A DNA stretch of 14,881 nucleotides from JAHEJB01 sp037969195 (GTDB lineage Bacteria > Bacteroidota > Rhodothermia > Rhodothermales > Rubricoccaceae). Positions within the stretch are counted from its first letter, which is position 1. Each line of letters begins with the position of its first letter. The notes beneath the pieces were generated by a model, which was not told where the DNA came from, did no database searches, and saw only the letters and a list, made by a program, of their open reading frames with translations. The stretch is from contig JBBKWZ010000328.1 of NCBI GenBank assembly GCA_037969195.1, forward strand, positions 1 to 14,881, read 5' to 3'. Positions 6,124-13,566 of the stretch are shown here, in pieces. The position numbers were made by a program, and so were the translations under genes.

Positions 6124-7218
6124 ATGTCAGAGCCCGCAGTACTAACCGAACGCCTCCACAATTTTTCCGCTGGTCCGGGTGCCCTGCCTACGGAAGTGAT
6201 GGAAGAGGTGCGCGATGAGCTTCCAGTATTCGGCGACCTCGGCTCGTCCATCATGGAGATCAGCCACCGCTCGGCCGCGTACACGGCAATCAACGAGTCG
6301 GCGATGACGCGGATGAAGTCGCTCCTTGGTATGGGGGACGAATGGCATGTCATGTTCCTGCAGGGCGGCGCGTCGATGCAATTCTATCAGGTCCCGCTCA
6401 ACTTTCTCCCGCCCGGGGGTTCAGCCGATTACATCAACACGGGCTCCTGGAGCTCCAAGGCGATCAAGGAAGCCAAGCGATGCGGACGGGTAAACGTTGC
6501 TGCGTCCAGCGAGGACGCTGATTTCACGTTCATCCCCAAACAGGAAACGTGGAACGTCGATCCGAACTCTGCCTATCTCCACTTCACGAGCAACAACACA
6601 ATTTTCGGGACGGAGTTCGCGGACGAACCGACGGTCGATGTGCCCCTCGTTTGTGACGTATCGAGTGATTTCCTCAGTCGTCCCATTTCCATCGACCGCT
6701 ATGGTTTGATGTACGCGGGTGCGCAGAAGAACATTGGTCCGGCTGGGGTGACGGCCGTAATGATCCGCGAGGATTTTCTGGAGAACAAGAACAGCGACCT
6801 CCCCGCGATGCTCGATTACCGCACGCACGTGGGCGCACTTTTCAACACACCGCCCGTCTTTGCTGTCTACATCGTAGAAAAGGTGTTGCGCTGGATCGAG
6901 CGAAATGGGGGACTGACGGGGATGGAAGTACGGAATTCCGAGAAGGCAGCGACGTTATACAATGCGATCGACGCGACAGATTTCTACAAAGGCACCGCGC
7001 AGGTTGACTCGCGTTCGAAGATGAACGTGACGTACCGCCTCCCCAGCGAAGACCTCGATGCGAAGTTTGTCGCCGAGGCGAAAAGCGAAGGCCTTCTGGC
7101 GTTGAAGGGATATCGTTCAGTTGGAGGAATTCGGGCGTCCATCTACAATGCCTGTTCGCTTGAGTCCGTCGAAGCGCTGGTTGACTTCATGCGGCGGTTC
7201 GAAGCTGCCAACGGTTGA
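6124..7218 (+). CDS. serC: Phosphoserine aminotransferase
   Basis: A PLP enzyme that converts 3-phosphohydroxypyruvate and glutamate to O-phosphoserine and 2-oxoglutarate; cytosolic, normally a dimer. The protein has 364 residues, the family's usual length. Family features are HNFSAGPGALP near the N-terminus (12-22), SHRS (48-51), FLQGGASMQF (79-87), CDVSSDFLSRP (177-187), the PLP lysine Lys202 in AGAQKNIGPAG, HVGALFNTPPVF (235-246) and GGIRASIYNA (334-343) with Arg337. The start at ATG 6124 is preferred. A GTG at 6094 in the same frame would add ten residues without conservation, and ATG 6124 has the ACA-ATG context also seen at 5603. It completes the pathway segment begun by serA. The phosphatase SerB is not in the window. 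Confidence 0.95.
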   Translation: MSEPAVLTERLHNFSAGPGALPTEVMEEVRDELPVFGDLGSSIMEISHRSAAYTAINESAMTRMKSLLGMGDEWHVMFLQGGASMQFYQVPLNFLPPGGSADYINTGSWSSKAIKEAKRCGRVNVAASSEDADFTFIPKQETWNVDPNSAYLHFTSNNTIFGTEFADEPTVDVPLVCDVSSDFLSRPISIDRYGLMYAGAQKNIGPAGVTAVMIREDFLENKNSDLPAMLDYRTHVGALFNTPPVFAVYIVEKVLRWIERNGGLTGMEVRNSEKAATLYNAIDATDFYKGTAQVDSRSKMNVTYRLPSEDLDAKFVAEAKSEGLLALKGYRSVGGIRASIYNACSLESVEALVDFMRRFEAANG

Positions 7219-7333
7219 GCGCTCTGCGCACGACTTGCTCCAAAGCGCATTTCGTTCACCATGCTATGCCCGTGAAGGCCTTTGTTGCACCGCAATCGCA
7301 CGCAAGGTCTGGCACAATGATGGCAGGAGGGGA

Positions 7334-7362
7334 TTGCAGGTTTCGCTGATATGCCGTACCTA
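7334..7362 (+). promoter_or_regulatory. Candidate promoter for the transhydrogenase operon
   Basis: TTGCAG (7334-7339) and TACCTA (7357-7362) are 17 bases apart, and TTG to TACCTATA is 20 bases, which also suits a Bacteroidota promoter. The ATG at 7386 follows about 23 bases later. The remaining 7219-7333 shows no clear terminator for serC, only the small palindrome GAGCGCTC at 7217-7224. Confidence 0.3.
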
Positions 7363-7385
7363 TAGCCTCCCTAAACCACCACGCT

Positions 7386-8528
7386 ATGCCGTTGACCGTC
7401 GGAGTTCCTCGTGAAGTTTTAGAAGGGGAGCGCCGCGTGGGTCTGACGCCTGACGTTGCCGTACGTCTCATCAAAAAAGGCTGCAAGATTGTTATCGAAA
7501 GAGGTGCCGGTGTCTCCGCATCTTTCCCTAATGCCGATTATGAGGCAAAAGGATGCGTGCTTGGGGATCGATCCGACGCGTTGTCAGCGGATGTGGTAGC
7601 TACTGTCGGCGGAATCGGAGAAAGCGATCTGGGTGGATTATCGCAAAGCAGTGTTTTGCTGGGATTGCTCAATCCGCTGGACGCGGCTGATACGATCGAG
7701 CGCCTCGCAACGAGTGGCGCAACTGTCATTGCGATGGAAATGGTGCCGCGCATCACCCGGGCCCAAAGAATGGACGCGCTCTCAGCAATGTCCACGGTCG
7801 CAGGCTACAAAGCCGTCCTCATGGCCGCTGATGTGCTACCCAAGTTCTTCCCCTTGCTAACAACGGCAGCGGGAACGGTGCGCCCCGCAAAGGTGCTCGT
7901 CCTTGGGGCTGGCGTTGCCGGATTGCAGGCTCTCGCAACAGCGCGAAGGCTTGGAGCGATCACGTCAGCCTATGATGTACGCCCGGCGGCTCGGGAGCAG
8001 GTTGAAAGTGTCGGTGCTGCGTTTATAGAACTGGAATTGGATACCGCCGATAGCGAAGACAAGGGCGGATATGCGAAGGCCCTGGCGGAAGATCAGCAAC
8101 GAAGACAGATTGAACTCCTTGCGGCCCACATTGCCGAGCAGGACGTTGTGATTACGACCGCACTAATCCCCGGTCGACCAGCGCCTCTGCTAATCACGAA
8201 GGAGGGCGTGGAAGGAATGAAGCCGGGTTCCGTCATCGTAGACCTCGCCGCGCCGAATGGTGGCAACTGTGCCCTTACGATTGCAGGAGAAGACGTTTCG
8301 CACAACGGCGTCACGATTTTAGGTCCCACTAACCTGCCATCCGGGATGCCGCTTCATGCCAGCCAGATGTATGCCCGCACGGTTGCCGCGCTGATCACGG
8401 AATACCTCGGCGACGACGGCTTCGCCCTCAACTTTGATGACGAAATTGTTCAAGGCGCCGTTGTCGCGCATGGAGGTGAAGTAACCAACGAACGCGTGAA
8501 AGGCAAACTTCAAGATGCCACGGCCTGA
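7386..8528 (+). CDS. pntA: NAD(P) transhydrogenase subunit alpha, part 1 (NAD-binding domain I)
   Basis: This is the cytosolic NAD(H)-binding component (PntAA) of the proton-translocating transhydrogenase, which passes hydride between NADH and NADP+ in concert with proton movement. It has 380 residues, the size of the stand-alone domain I of three-subunit enzymes. It shows VGVPRE (5-10), RVGLTP (17-22), RITRAQRMDALS (122-133), AGYKAV (139-144), the Rossmann GAGVAG (174-179) with Asp197 ending the second strand (AYDVRP), and TTALIPGRPAP followed by a VDLAAPNGGN segment. The RAQ-MD loop is the flexible segment that closes over NAD in this family. Alanine dehydrogenase is a relative, but the following pntAB and pntB settle the identity. 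ATG 7386 has the CGCT-ATG context also seen at serA and the methyltransferase gene. Confidence 0.95.
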   Translation: MPLTVGVPREVLEGERRVGLTPDVAVRLIKKGCKIVIERGAGVSASFPNADYEAKGCVLGDRSDALSADVVATVGGIGESDLGGLSQSSVLLGLLNPLDAADTIERLATSGATVIAMEMVPRITRAQRMDALSAMSTVAGYKAVLMAADVLPKFFPLLTTAAGTVRPAKVLVLGAGVAGLQALATARRLGAITSAYDVRPAAREQVESVGAAFIELELDTADSEDKGGYAKALAEDQQRRQIELLAAHIAEQDVVITTALIPGRPAPLLITKEGVEGMKPGSVIVDLAAPNGGNCALTIAGEDVSHNGVTILGPTNLPSGMPLHASQMYARTVAALITEYLGDDGFALNFDDEIVQGAVVAHGGEVTNERVKGKLQDATA

Positions 8529-8570
8529 TTCCCGAACTCATTACGCACCACGAACTACGTAACCCAAACC

Positions 8571-8879
8571 ATGGACATCTCCCTCGTCGTCGTTTTCGTC
8601 CTTGCTGCGTTTGTAGGGATTGAAGTCATTTCAAAAGTTCCTGCCACGCTGCACACGCCGCTGATGTCGGGTTCGAATGCCATTAGCGGCATCACGATTG
8701 TCGGATCGCTTGTCGTTGTTGGTGCTATCGGTTCACCGTGGGCAAAGTGGATCGGATTTGCCGCGCTGGTATTTGCGACCGTCAACGTTGTCGGCGGCTT
8801 CCTGGTTACGGATCGAATGCTCGAGATGTTTAAGAAGAAGGAAGCGCCAGTCGTACCAACGAATGGGCAGGCAAAATGA
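8571..8879 (+). CDS. pntAB: NAD(P) transhydrogenase subunit alpha, part 2 (membrane subunit)
   Basis: A 102-residue inner-membrane subunit corresponding to the C-terminal membrane part of E. coli PntA. It contains a first helix (about 4-22), the conserved SKVPATLHTPLMSGSNAISG block (21-40), two more helices (about 41-56 and 59-82), VGGFLVTDRMLEMF and a charged cytosolic tail. The residue that is His42 in the Thermus enzyme is a serine here (SNAISG). The only histidine is His28 of the conserved LHTP motif. It starts 42 bases after pntA and overlaps pntB by four bases (ATGA at 8876), so translation of the two membrane subunits is probably coupled. Confidence 0.93.
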   Translation: MDISLVVVFVLAAFVGIEVISKVPATLHTPLMSGSNAISGITIVGSLVVVGAIGSPWAKWIGFAALVFATVNVVGGFLVTDRMLEMFKKKEAPVVPTNGQAK

Positions 8880-10306
8880 TTGATTCCCTCATTACCCTTG
8901 CCTATCTCGTAGCAGCCGCGCTGTTCATCTTCGGGCTGAAGCGGCTTTCTTCGCCTCGCACGGCGCGGGGCGGTAACCGAATGGCGTCGGTGGGAATGCT
9001 CGTGGCGGTCGTTGCGGCGCTGTTTGAGGAACAGATTCTCAACCCAGTCGAGCTCATAGCCGGGTTGGCGCTGGGCGGCGCAATCGGGCTTCTGCTTGCA
9101 AGACGAACGAAGATGACGTCCATGCCGGAGTTGGTGGCCGCGTTCAACGGTTTCGGTGGCGCGGCCTCCGCGTTGGTCGCAGGCGCCGAGGTGATGCGGT
9201 TCGCAGGCGGGGAAGGGGAAGCGGGCTTGTTTACACCTACGCTGGCCCTCACGATTGCGCTTTCCGTTTTGATCGGTGCCGTAACGTTCTCTGGTTCCTT
9301 TGTCGCCTACGGCAAGTTGAATGGCCGCGTGAAGAGCATGGGCTTCCCAGGCCTTCGAATCATTTCTATGTTAGTCGGGCTCGGTGTGGTCGGAGCCTGT
9401 GCGATCATGGTTCAGCAAGCTGGCGTATTTCCGGCGGAAACGGAAATGGTGACCACGGCACTTTTTGCCTTGACGGGCCTGGCGCTCGTTCTTGGGATCT
9501 TCCTTGTGCTGCCTATCGGCGGCGCCGACATGCCGGTCGTTGTGGCACTGCTGAACTCTTACTCTGGGCTCGCAGCTGCGGCCACGGGCTTTGTACTCCA
9601 GAACTATGCGCTGATCGTAAGCGGCGCACTCGTCGGAGCATCCGGCCTGATCCTTACCAAGATCATGTGCGATGCTATGAACCGCTCGCTGTTCAATGTG
9701 CTGCTTGGTGGTTTCGGGGCAGAGGCAACGAAGAGCAAAGCCAAGTCCGGCGAAGTTGAAGCCAGACAAGTCCGCCAAACCTCACCGGACGATGCGGCCG
9801 TGCTGATGAGCTACGCAGGGAGTGTGATCGTTGTGCCGGGGTATGGGCTAGCCGTCGCTCAGGCTCAACACGAAGTTCGCGAGATGGCCGATTTGCTTCA
9901 GAAAGAAGGCGTCGAGGTTCGTTACGCCATCCACCCCGTGGCTGGACGAATGCCGGGCCACATGAACGTGCTTCTGGCCGAGGCCAATGTCTCCTACGAT
10001 CTCCTCGTAGAGATGGACGACATCAACGCCGATTTTCCATCAACCGACGTTGTTCTTGTCGTGGGCGCGAACGACGTGGTAAACCCCGCAGCTCGAACAG
10101 ATGAAGACAGCCCGATTTACGGCATGCCCATCCTCAACGTCGACGAGGCCCAAAACGTCATCGTCCTCAAGCGAAGTATGAACACGGGCTACGCGGGCGT
10201 CGAGAACGAGTTGTTCTTCAACCCCAAAACCTCGATGCTCTTCGGCGACGCGAAGGATTCGATCGCCGCGATCATCTCCGAACTGAAGGAATTGCAAACG
10301 GCATGA
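8876..10306 (+). CDS. pntB: NAD(P) transhydrogenase subunit beta
   Basis: A 476-residue protein with an N-terminal membrane domain of about eight or nine helices (3-280) and a C-terminal NADP(H)-binding domain III (about 310-476). Visible motifs are GAVTFSGSFVAYGKL (134-148), GGADMPVVVALLNSYSG (215-231) with Asp218, IMCDAMNRSL (263-272), PGYGLAVAQAQ (321-331), IHPVAGRMPGHMNVLLAEA (352-370), GANDVVNPAA (397-406) and KRSMNTGYAG (432-441), the last binding the NADP phosphate. The length is normal. No histidine occurs before His332, so the membrane domain has none, including at the position of E. coli His91. It overlaps pntAB at its start and the next gene at its end by ATGA. Confidence 0.96.
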   Translation: MIDSLITLAYLVAAALFIFGLKRLSSPRTARGGNRMASVGMLVAVVAALFEEQILNPVELIAGLALGGAIGLLLARRTKMTSMPELVAAFNGFGGAASALVAGAEVMRFAGGEGEAGLFTPTLALTIALSVLIGAVTFSGSFVAYGKLNGRVKSMGFPGLRIISMLVGLGVVGACAIMVQQAGVFPAETEMVTTALFALTGLALVLGIFLVLPIGGADMPVVVALLNSYSGLAAAATGFVLQNYALIVSGALVGASGLILTKIMCDAMNRSLFNVLLGGFGAEATKSKAKSGEVEARQVRQTSPDDAAVLMSYAGSVIVVPGYGLAVAQAQHEVREMADLLQKEGVEVRYAIHPVAGRMPGHMNVLLAEANVSYDLLVEMDDINADFPSTDVVLVVGANDVVNPAARTDEDSPIYGMPILNVDEAQNVIVLKRSMNTGYAGVENELFFNPKTSMLFGDAKDSIAAIISELKELQTA

Positions 10307-10815
10307 TCTGGGTCACGCTCGTCCTTTCGGCGATTTTGGTCTACATGCTGTTTTGGTCTGGCGTCATCAGTTTGATCGGGTTCGCATCCTGGCGACCACT
10401 GGCTGAACAATATCCAGCGGAAAATTGGCCACAGGAGGAAGAGGGACTTACGCTCTCCTGGCAGTCCATGAGCATCGGCATGTCCAATTATGGCAACGTA
10501 TTGAATGCGGTCGTCGCGGCTGAAGGCCTTTATCTGCGGCCTGCGCGAATGTTCGCGTTCAATCATCCGCCTGTCTTCATACCGTGGGGCTCAATCGTGA
10601 GCACCTCGAAAGGATTCTTGGGTGCCCTGAGGCTTCAACTGGAAGACGGCAAAGCGATCGCATTGCGCGGGAAGGTGACCCGCTATGTCGAAGAAGCCCT
10701 GGCAGTATTCGATATCGGATCTGACGAATCGGGAATCAGTTTACTTGATGAGTTGGAGGCTGAAACACTACCCGATGAACGTTCGCGAGACTCTCGTCAA
10801 CGAACGCGATCGTGA
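10303..10815 (+). CDS. Membrane-anchored small protein, translationally coupled to pntB
   Basis: A 170-residue protein of unknown function. An N-terminal membrane helix (about 3-27) is followed by a soluble part containing GWRxLA-like FASWRPLAEQY (27-37), a WQSMSIG segment, GLYLRPARMFAFNHPPVFIPWGSI (75-98) and an LQLEDGKAIALRG strand. The pattern 'GLYL...F...HPPLFIPW..I' recurs in uncharacterised single-helix bacterial proteins and somewhat resembles bacterial PH-like domains; this is a recollection of pattern, not a database match. The C-terminal tail (about 155-170) is rich in Arg, Asp and Ser. The start codon overlaps the pntB stop in ATGA, so it should be made in proportion to PntB and may belong to the complex or its membrane environment, but coupling alone does not prove this. 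Confidence 0.8.
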   Translation: MIWVTLVLSAILVYMLFWSGVISLIGFASWRPLAEQYPAENWPQEEEGLTLSWQSMSIGMSNYGNVLNAVVAAEGLYLRPARMFAFNHPPVFIPWGSIVSTSKGFLGALRLQLEDGKAIALRGKVTRYVEEALAVFDIGSDESGISLLDELEAETLPDERSRDSRQRTRS

Positions 10816-10867
10816 CGCTTTGATCAAGGAAACAGCGCTGGCCCATCCCCTGTGGTAGATTCACTTC

Positions 10868-10894
10868 GCGCCGCGCGGTTTTTCCGTGCGGCGC
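10868..10894 (+). terminator. GC-rich hairpin, weak terminator between the pnt operon and topA
   Basis: GCGCCGCGCGG and CCGTGCGGCGC form an 11-bp stem with one G-U pair and a TTTTT loop. The stem is strong, but only a scattered set of T residues follows (TCCTGTGTTT), so it may be a weak terminator or a leader structure of topA. It lies 33 bases before ATG 10927. Confidence 0.5.
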
Positions 10895-10926
10895 TCCTGT
10901 GTTTCAAACTCCCGAAATAATTCCGA

Positions 10927-13485
10927 ATGAAGCGCCTCGTAGTCGTAGAGTCCCCAACGAAAGCCCGCACCATCAGCCGATTCCTTCCGTCCGACTATCA
11001 GGTGGAGGCATGCATGGGGCACGTCCGAGACCTGCCGTCGTCGGCGTCCGAGATTCCTGCGAGTGTCAAAAAGGAGAAGTGGGCGCGTCTCGGTGTGAAT
11101 GTAGAAGAGGGCTTCGAGCCGCTCTACGTGGTCCCGAGCGACAAGAAGAAGATTGTCAAGCATCTCAAAGATTCGCTGAAAGACGTTGATGAGTTGTACC
11201 TCGCGACGGACGAGGACCGCGAAGGAGAATCCATCGGATGGCATCTATTGCAGGTCCTCAAGCCGACCGTGCCGGTTCGTCGCATGGTTTTCCACGAGAT
11301 CACGAAGGACGCCATCATGCGTGCCCTTGACGACACGCGAGAAGTAGACGCAGGCCTTGTCGATGCGCAGGAGACTCGCCGCATCCTTGACCGACTCGTC
11401 GGCTATTCGATCTCACCGCTGTTATGGAAGAAGATCGCACCGCGCCTTTCTGCCGGTCGTGTGCAGAGCGTGGCCGTTCGGATTCTGGTGGACCGGGAGA
11501 TGGAGCGCCTGAATTTCATGTCGGCCAGCTATTGGGACCTCAAGGCTCAGTTGGCCGAAGGAGGGCAACGGTTTAACGCGGCGATGACGCACCTGGGTGA
11601 TCAGAAACTCGCAACCGGCCGAGACTTCGACGAAAACACCGGGCACCTCACCGAAGGCAGCAAAGCGCTCACACTTAGCGAAGAGGACGCTCGGAGCCTT
11701 GCCAAACGCTTGAAAGACGGCTCGTGGACGGTGACAGAAGTTGAACACAAGCAGGTAAAGCGCCGCCCCTCGCCGCCGTTCATCACATCCACGTTGCAGC
11801 AGGAATCCAACCGAAAGCTTGGACTTCCTGCGCGACGAACCATGCAAGTCGCCCAAGCGCTTTACGAACGCGGCCTGATCACCTACATGCGTACGGATTC
11901 CCCGACGCTATCCGCAGAGGCCATTGACGCGAGTCGCTCGGCTGTTCAGGAGCGCTACGGGAAGGAATACCTCTCACCAGAGCCACGCCAGTTCACGGCG
12001 AAAACGCGGAGCGCGCAAGAAGCCCACGAAGCCATTCGTCCTGCCGGCACAGAGATGAAAACCAAGGATGAGCTGGGTCTTGATGGAATGGAGGGCGCAC
12101 TGTACGATCTCATCTGGAAACGAACGGTCGCCAGCCAAATGGCTGATGCGCGACTTCGCCAGACGAGGGCCACGATTATTGCTGAGGACGGCAACGACAA
12201 AGCGACTTTCCGTGCCAACGGGCAAGTCGTGGAGTTCCCCGGTTTCTTCCGTGCCTATGTAGAAGGGTCCGACGATCCGGAGGCGGCTCTCGACAACCGC
12301 GATCAGCCGCTGCCGGAACTAAAGGAGGGCGACAAGCCTGGCTGCGACGAAATCGAAGCCGAGGGCCACGAAACCAAGCCGCCAGCCCGATTTACGGACG
12401 CCACGCTCGTTCGCGCGTTAGAAGACGACGGAATCGGACGCCCTTCCACGTATGCGTCGATCATTGACACGATTGTACGCCGTGGCTACACGCGACGCGA
12501 AAAAAATCAACTCATTCCAACGTTCACTGCCTTTGCAACAAACGCGTTGCTCTCGCAAAATTTTGAACGCCTCGTAGACGCGCGGTTTACAGCCCGGATG
12601 GAAGAAGTGTTGGATGACATTGCGGCAGGAAAGACTAAGGCCCGGCCGTACCTGGAGGAGTTTTTCAATGGCGAAGAAGGCCTTGAAGCGAAGATCGAAA
12701 TGGGCCTGGAGAAGATCGATGCCCGAGGAGTATCAACGTTGTCGCACGCGAAATGGGAGCCATATATCGTCCGAGTAGGCAAATATGGCCCATACACAGA
12801 AGGCGAAATTGATGGTGAACGCGCCACCGCATCGTTACCGGCCGATCTCGCACCCGCTGACGTAACGAAGAAGAAGCTCCACGAGCTAATCACGACGGGC
12901 AACGACGAGCGCGTCCTCGGCATCCACCCGGAAGCCGACATGCCGATCCTTCTCAAGCAGGGGCCATACGGGCCGTACGTTCAGCTTGGCGATGACGATC
13001 AGGAGGGTAAGCCCAAGCGCACATCCATCCCGAAAGGCACCGAATTGGCCGATGTGGATTTTGAGATGGGGAAACGACTTCTGACTCTCCCACGGACGCT
13101 AGGCGACCACCCAGAAACGGGCTCGCCTGTCAAAGCGAACATCGGCCGATTTGGGCCATACGTTCAACATGGTTCAACGTTCGCGTCTCTCAAGGAAGAT
13201 CATGTTTTGGATGTTGGACTCGAGCGCGCGCTCGAACTTCTGGCTGCGAAGGCGAGAAAGAACGAGCCGCTGCGCACGCTAGGAAATCACCCCGAATCGA
13301 ACGAGCCGATCGGCGTTTACGACGGGCGCTACGGGATGTACGTGAAGCATCAGAAAACGAACGCGACAATCCCGAAAGACAAGGATCCGGATGCGATCAC
13401 ATTGGAAGAGGCAATAACCCTCATCAACGAGAAAGCCGCAAAAGGGAAGGGGAAAGGGCGAGCCAAGAAGAAGGCAAAGGCCTAG
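10927..13485 (+). CDS. topA: DNA topoisomerase I (type IA)
   Basis: It relaxes negative supercoils by passing one strand through a transient break in the other. The 852-residue protein has an N-terminal Toprim domain with VVVESPTKA and Glu8 (5-13), the acidic triad in TDEDREGE (Asp95, Asp97, Glu99), the LSAGRVQS block (174-181), catalytic Tyr320 in ITYMRTDS, and SAQEAHEAIRP (362-371). The C-terminal part contains four GPY-type repeats (YGPYT at 620, YGPYV at 681, FGPYV at 742 and YGMYV at 802), each preceded by a LGxHPE-like turn in the later three. A Lys/Ala/Gly-rich tail (836-852) probably binds DNA. There are no zinc-ribbon cysteines: only Cys29 and Cys473 are present. This repeat-type C-terminus is seen in several bacterial groups instead of the E. 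coli zinc fingers. ATG 10927 directly starts the Toprim domain; no Shine-Dalgarno is visible. Confidence 0.97.
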   Translation: MKRLVVVESPTKARTISRFLPSDYQVEACMGHVRDLPSSASEIPASVKKEKWARLGVNVEEGFEPLYVVPSDKKKIVKHLKDSLKDVDELYLATDEDREGESIGWHLLQVLKPTVPVRRMVFHEITKDAIMRALDDTREVDAGLVDAQETRRILDRLVGYSISPLLWKKIAPRLSAGRVQSVAVRILVDREMERLNFMSASYWDLKAQLAEGGQRFNAAMTHLGDQKLATGRDFDENTGHLTEGSKALTLSEEDARSLAKRLKDGSWTVTEVEHKQVKRRPSPPFITSTLQQESNRKLGLPARRTMQVAQALYERGLITYMRTDSPTLSAEAIDASRSAVQERYGKEYLSPEPRQFTAKTRSAQEAHEAIRPAGTEMKTKDELGLDGMEGALYDLIWKRTVASQMADARLRQTRATIIAEDGNDKATFRANGQVVEFPGFFRAYVEGSDDPEAALDNRDQPLPELKEGDKPGCDEIEAEGHETKPPARFTDATLVRALEDDGIGRPSTYASIIDTIVRRGYTRREKNQLIPTFTAFATNALLSQNFERLVDARFTARMEEVLDDIAAGKTKARPYLEEFFNGEEGLEAKIEMGLEKIDARGVSTLSHAKWEPYIVRVGKYGPYTEGEIDGERATASLPADLAPADVTKKKLHELITTGNDERVLGIHPEADMPILLKQGPYGPYVQLGDDDQEGKPKRTSIPKGTELADVDFEMGKRLLTLPRTLGDHPETGSPVKANIGRFGPYVQHGSTFASLKEDHVLDVGLERALELLAAKARKNEPLRTLGNHPESNEPIGVYDGRYGMYVKHQKTNATIPKDKDPDAITLEEAITLINEKAAKGKGKGRAKKKAKA

Positions 13486-13522
13486 GCACGTTTCACCATA
13501 GCAAGATTCGGGTCGCGTTCAG

Positions 13523-13544
13523 CGCAGTGCTTCTGTAGACTGCG
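13523..13544 (+). other. Small hairpin before the methyltransferase fusion gene
   Basis: CGCAGT, a 10-nt loop, then ACTGCG. The 6-bp perfect stem ends 22 bases before ATG 13567. It could be an operator half-site pair for the AraC-type domain, which often autoregulates, or it could be chance. No clear topA terminator was found in 13486-13566. Confidence 0.25.
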
Positions 13545-13566
13545 GTCGTTCCATCACGATTCCGCT

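Noticed and set aside
7217..7224. GAGCGCTC palindrome at the serC stop as a terminator
   Set aside because: It is an 8-bp palindrome without loop or T-tract and could easily occur by chance.
7386..8528. Alanine dehydrogenase as the identity of the pntA gene
   Set aside because: It is a related fold, but the RAQ-MD loop and the directly following pntAB and pntB identify it as the transhydrogenase subunit.
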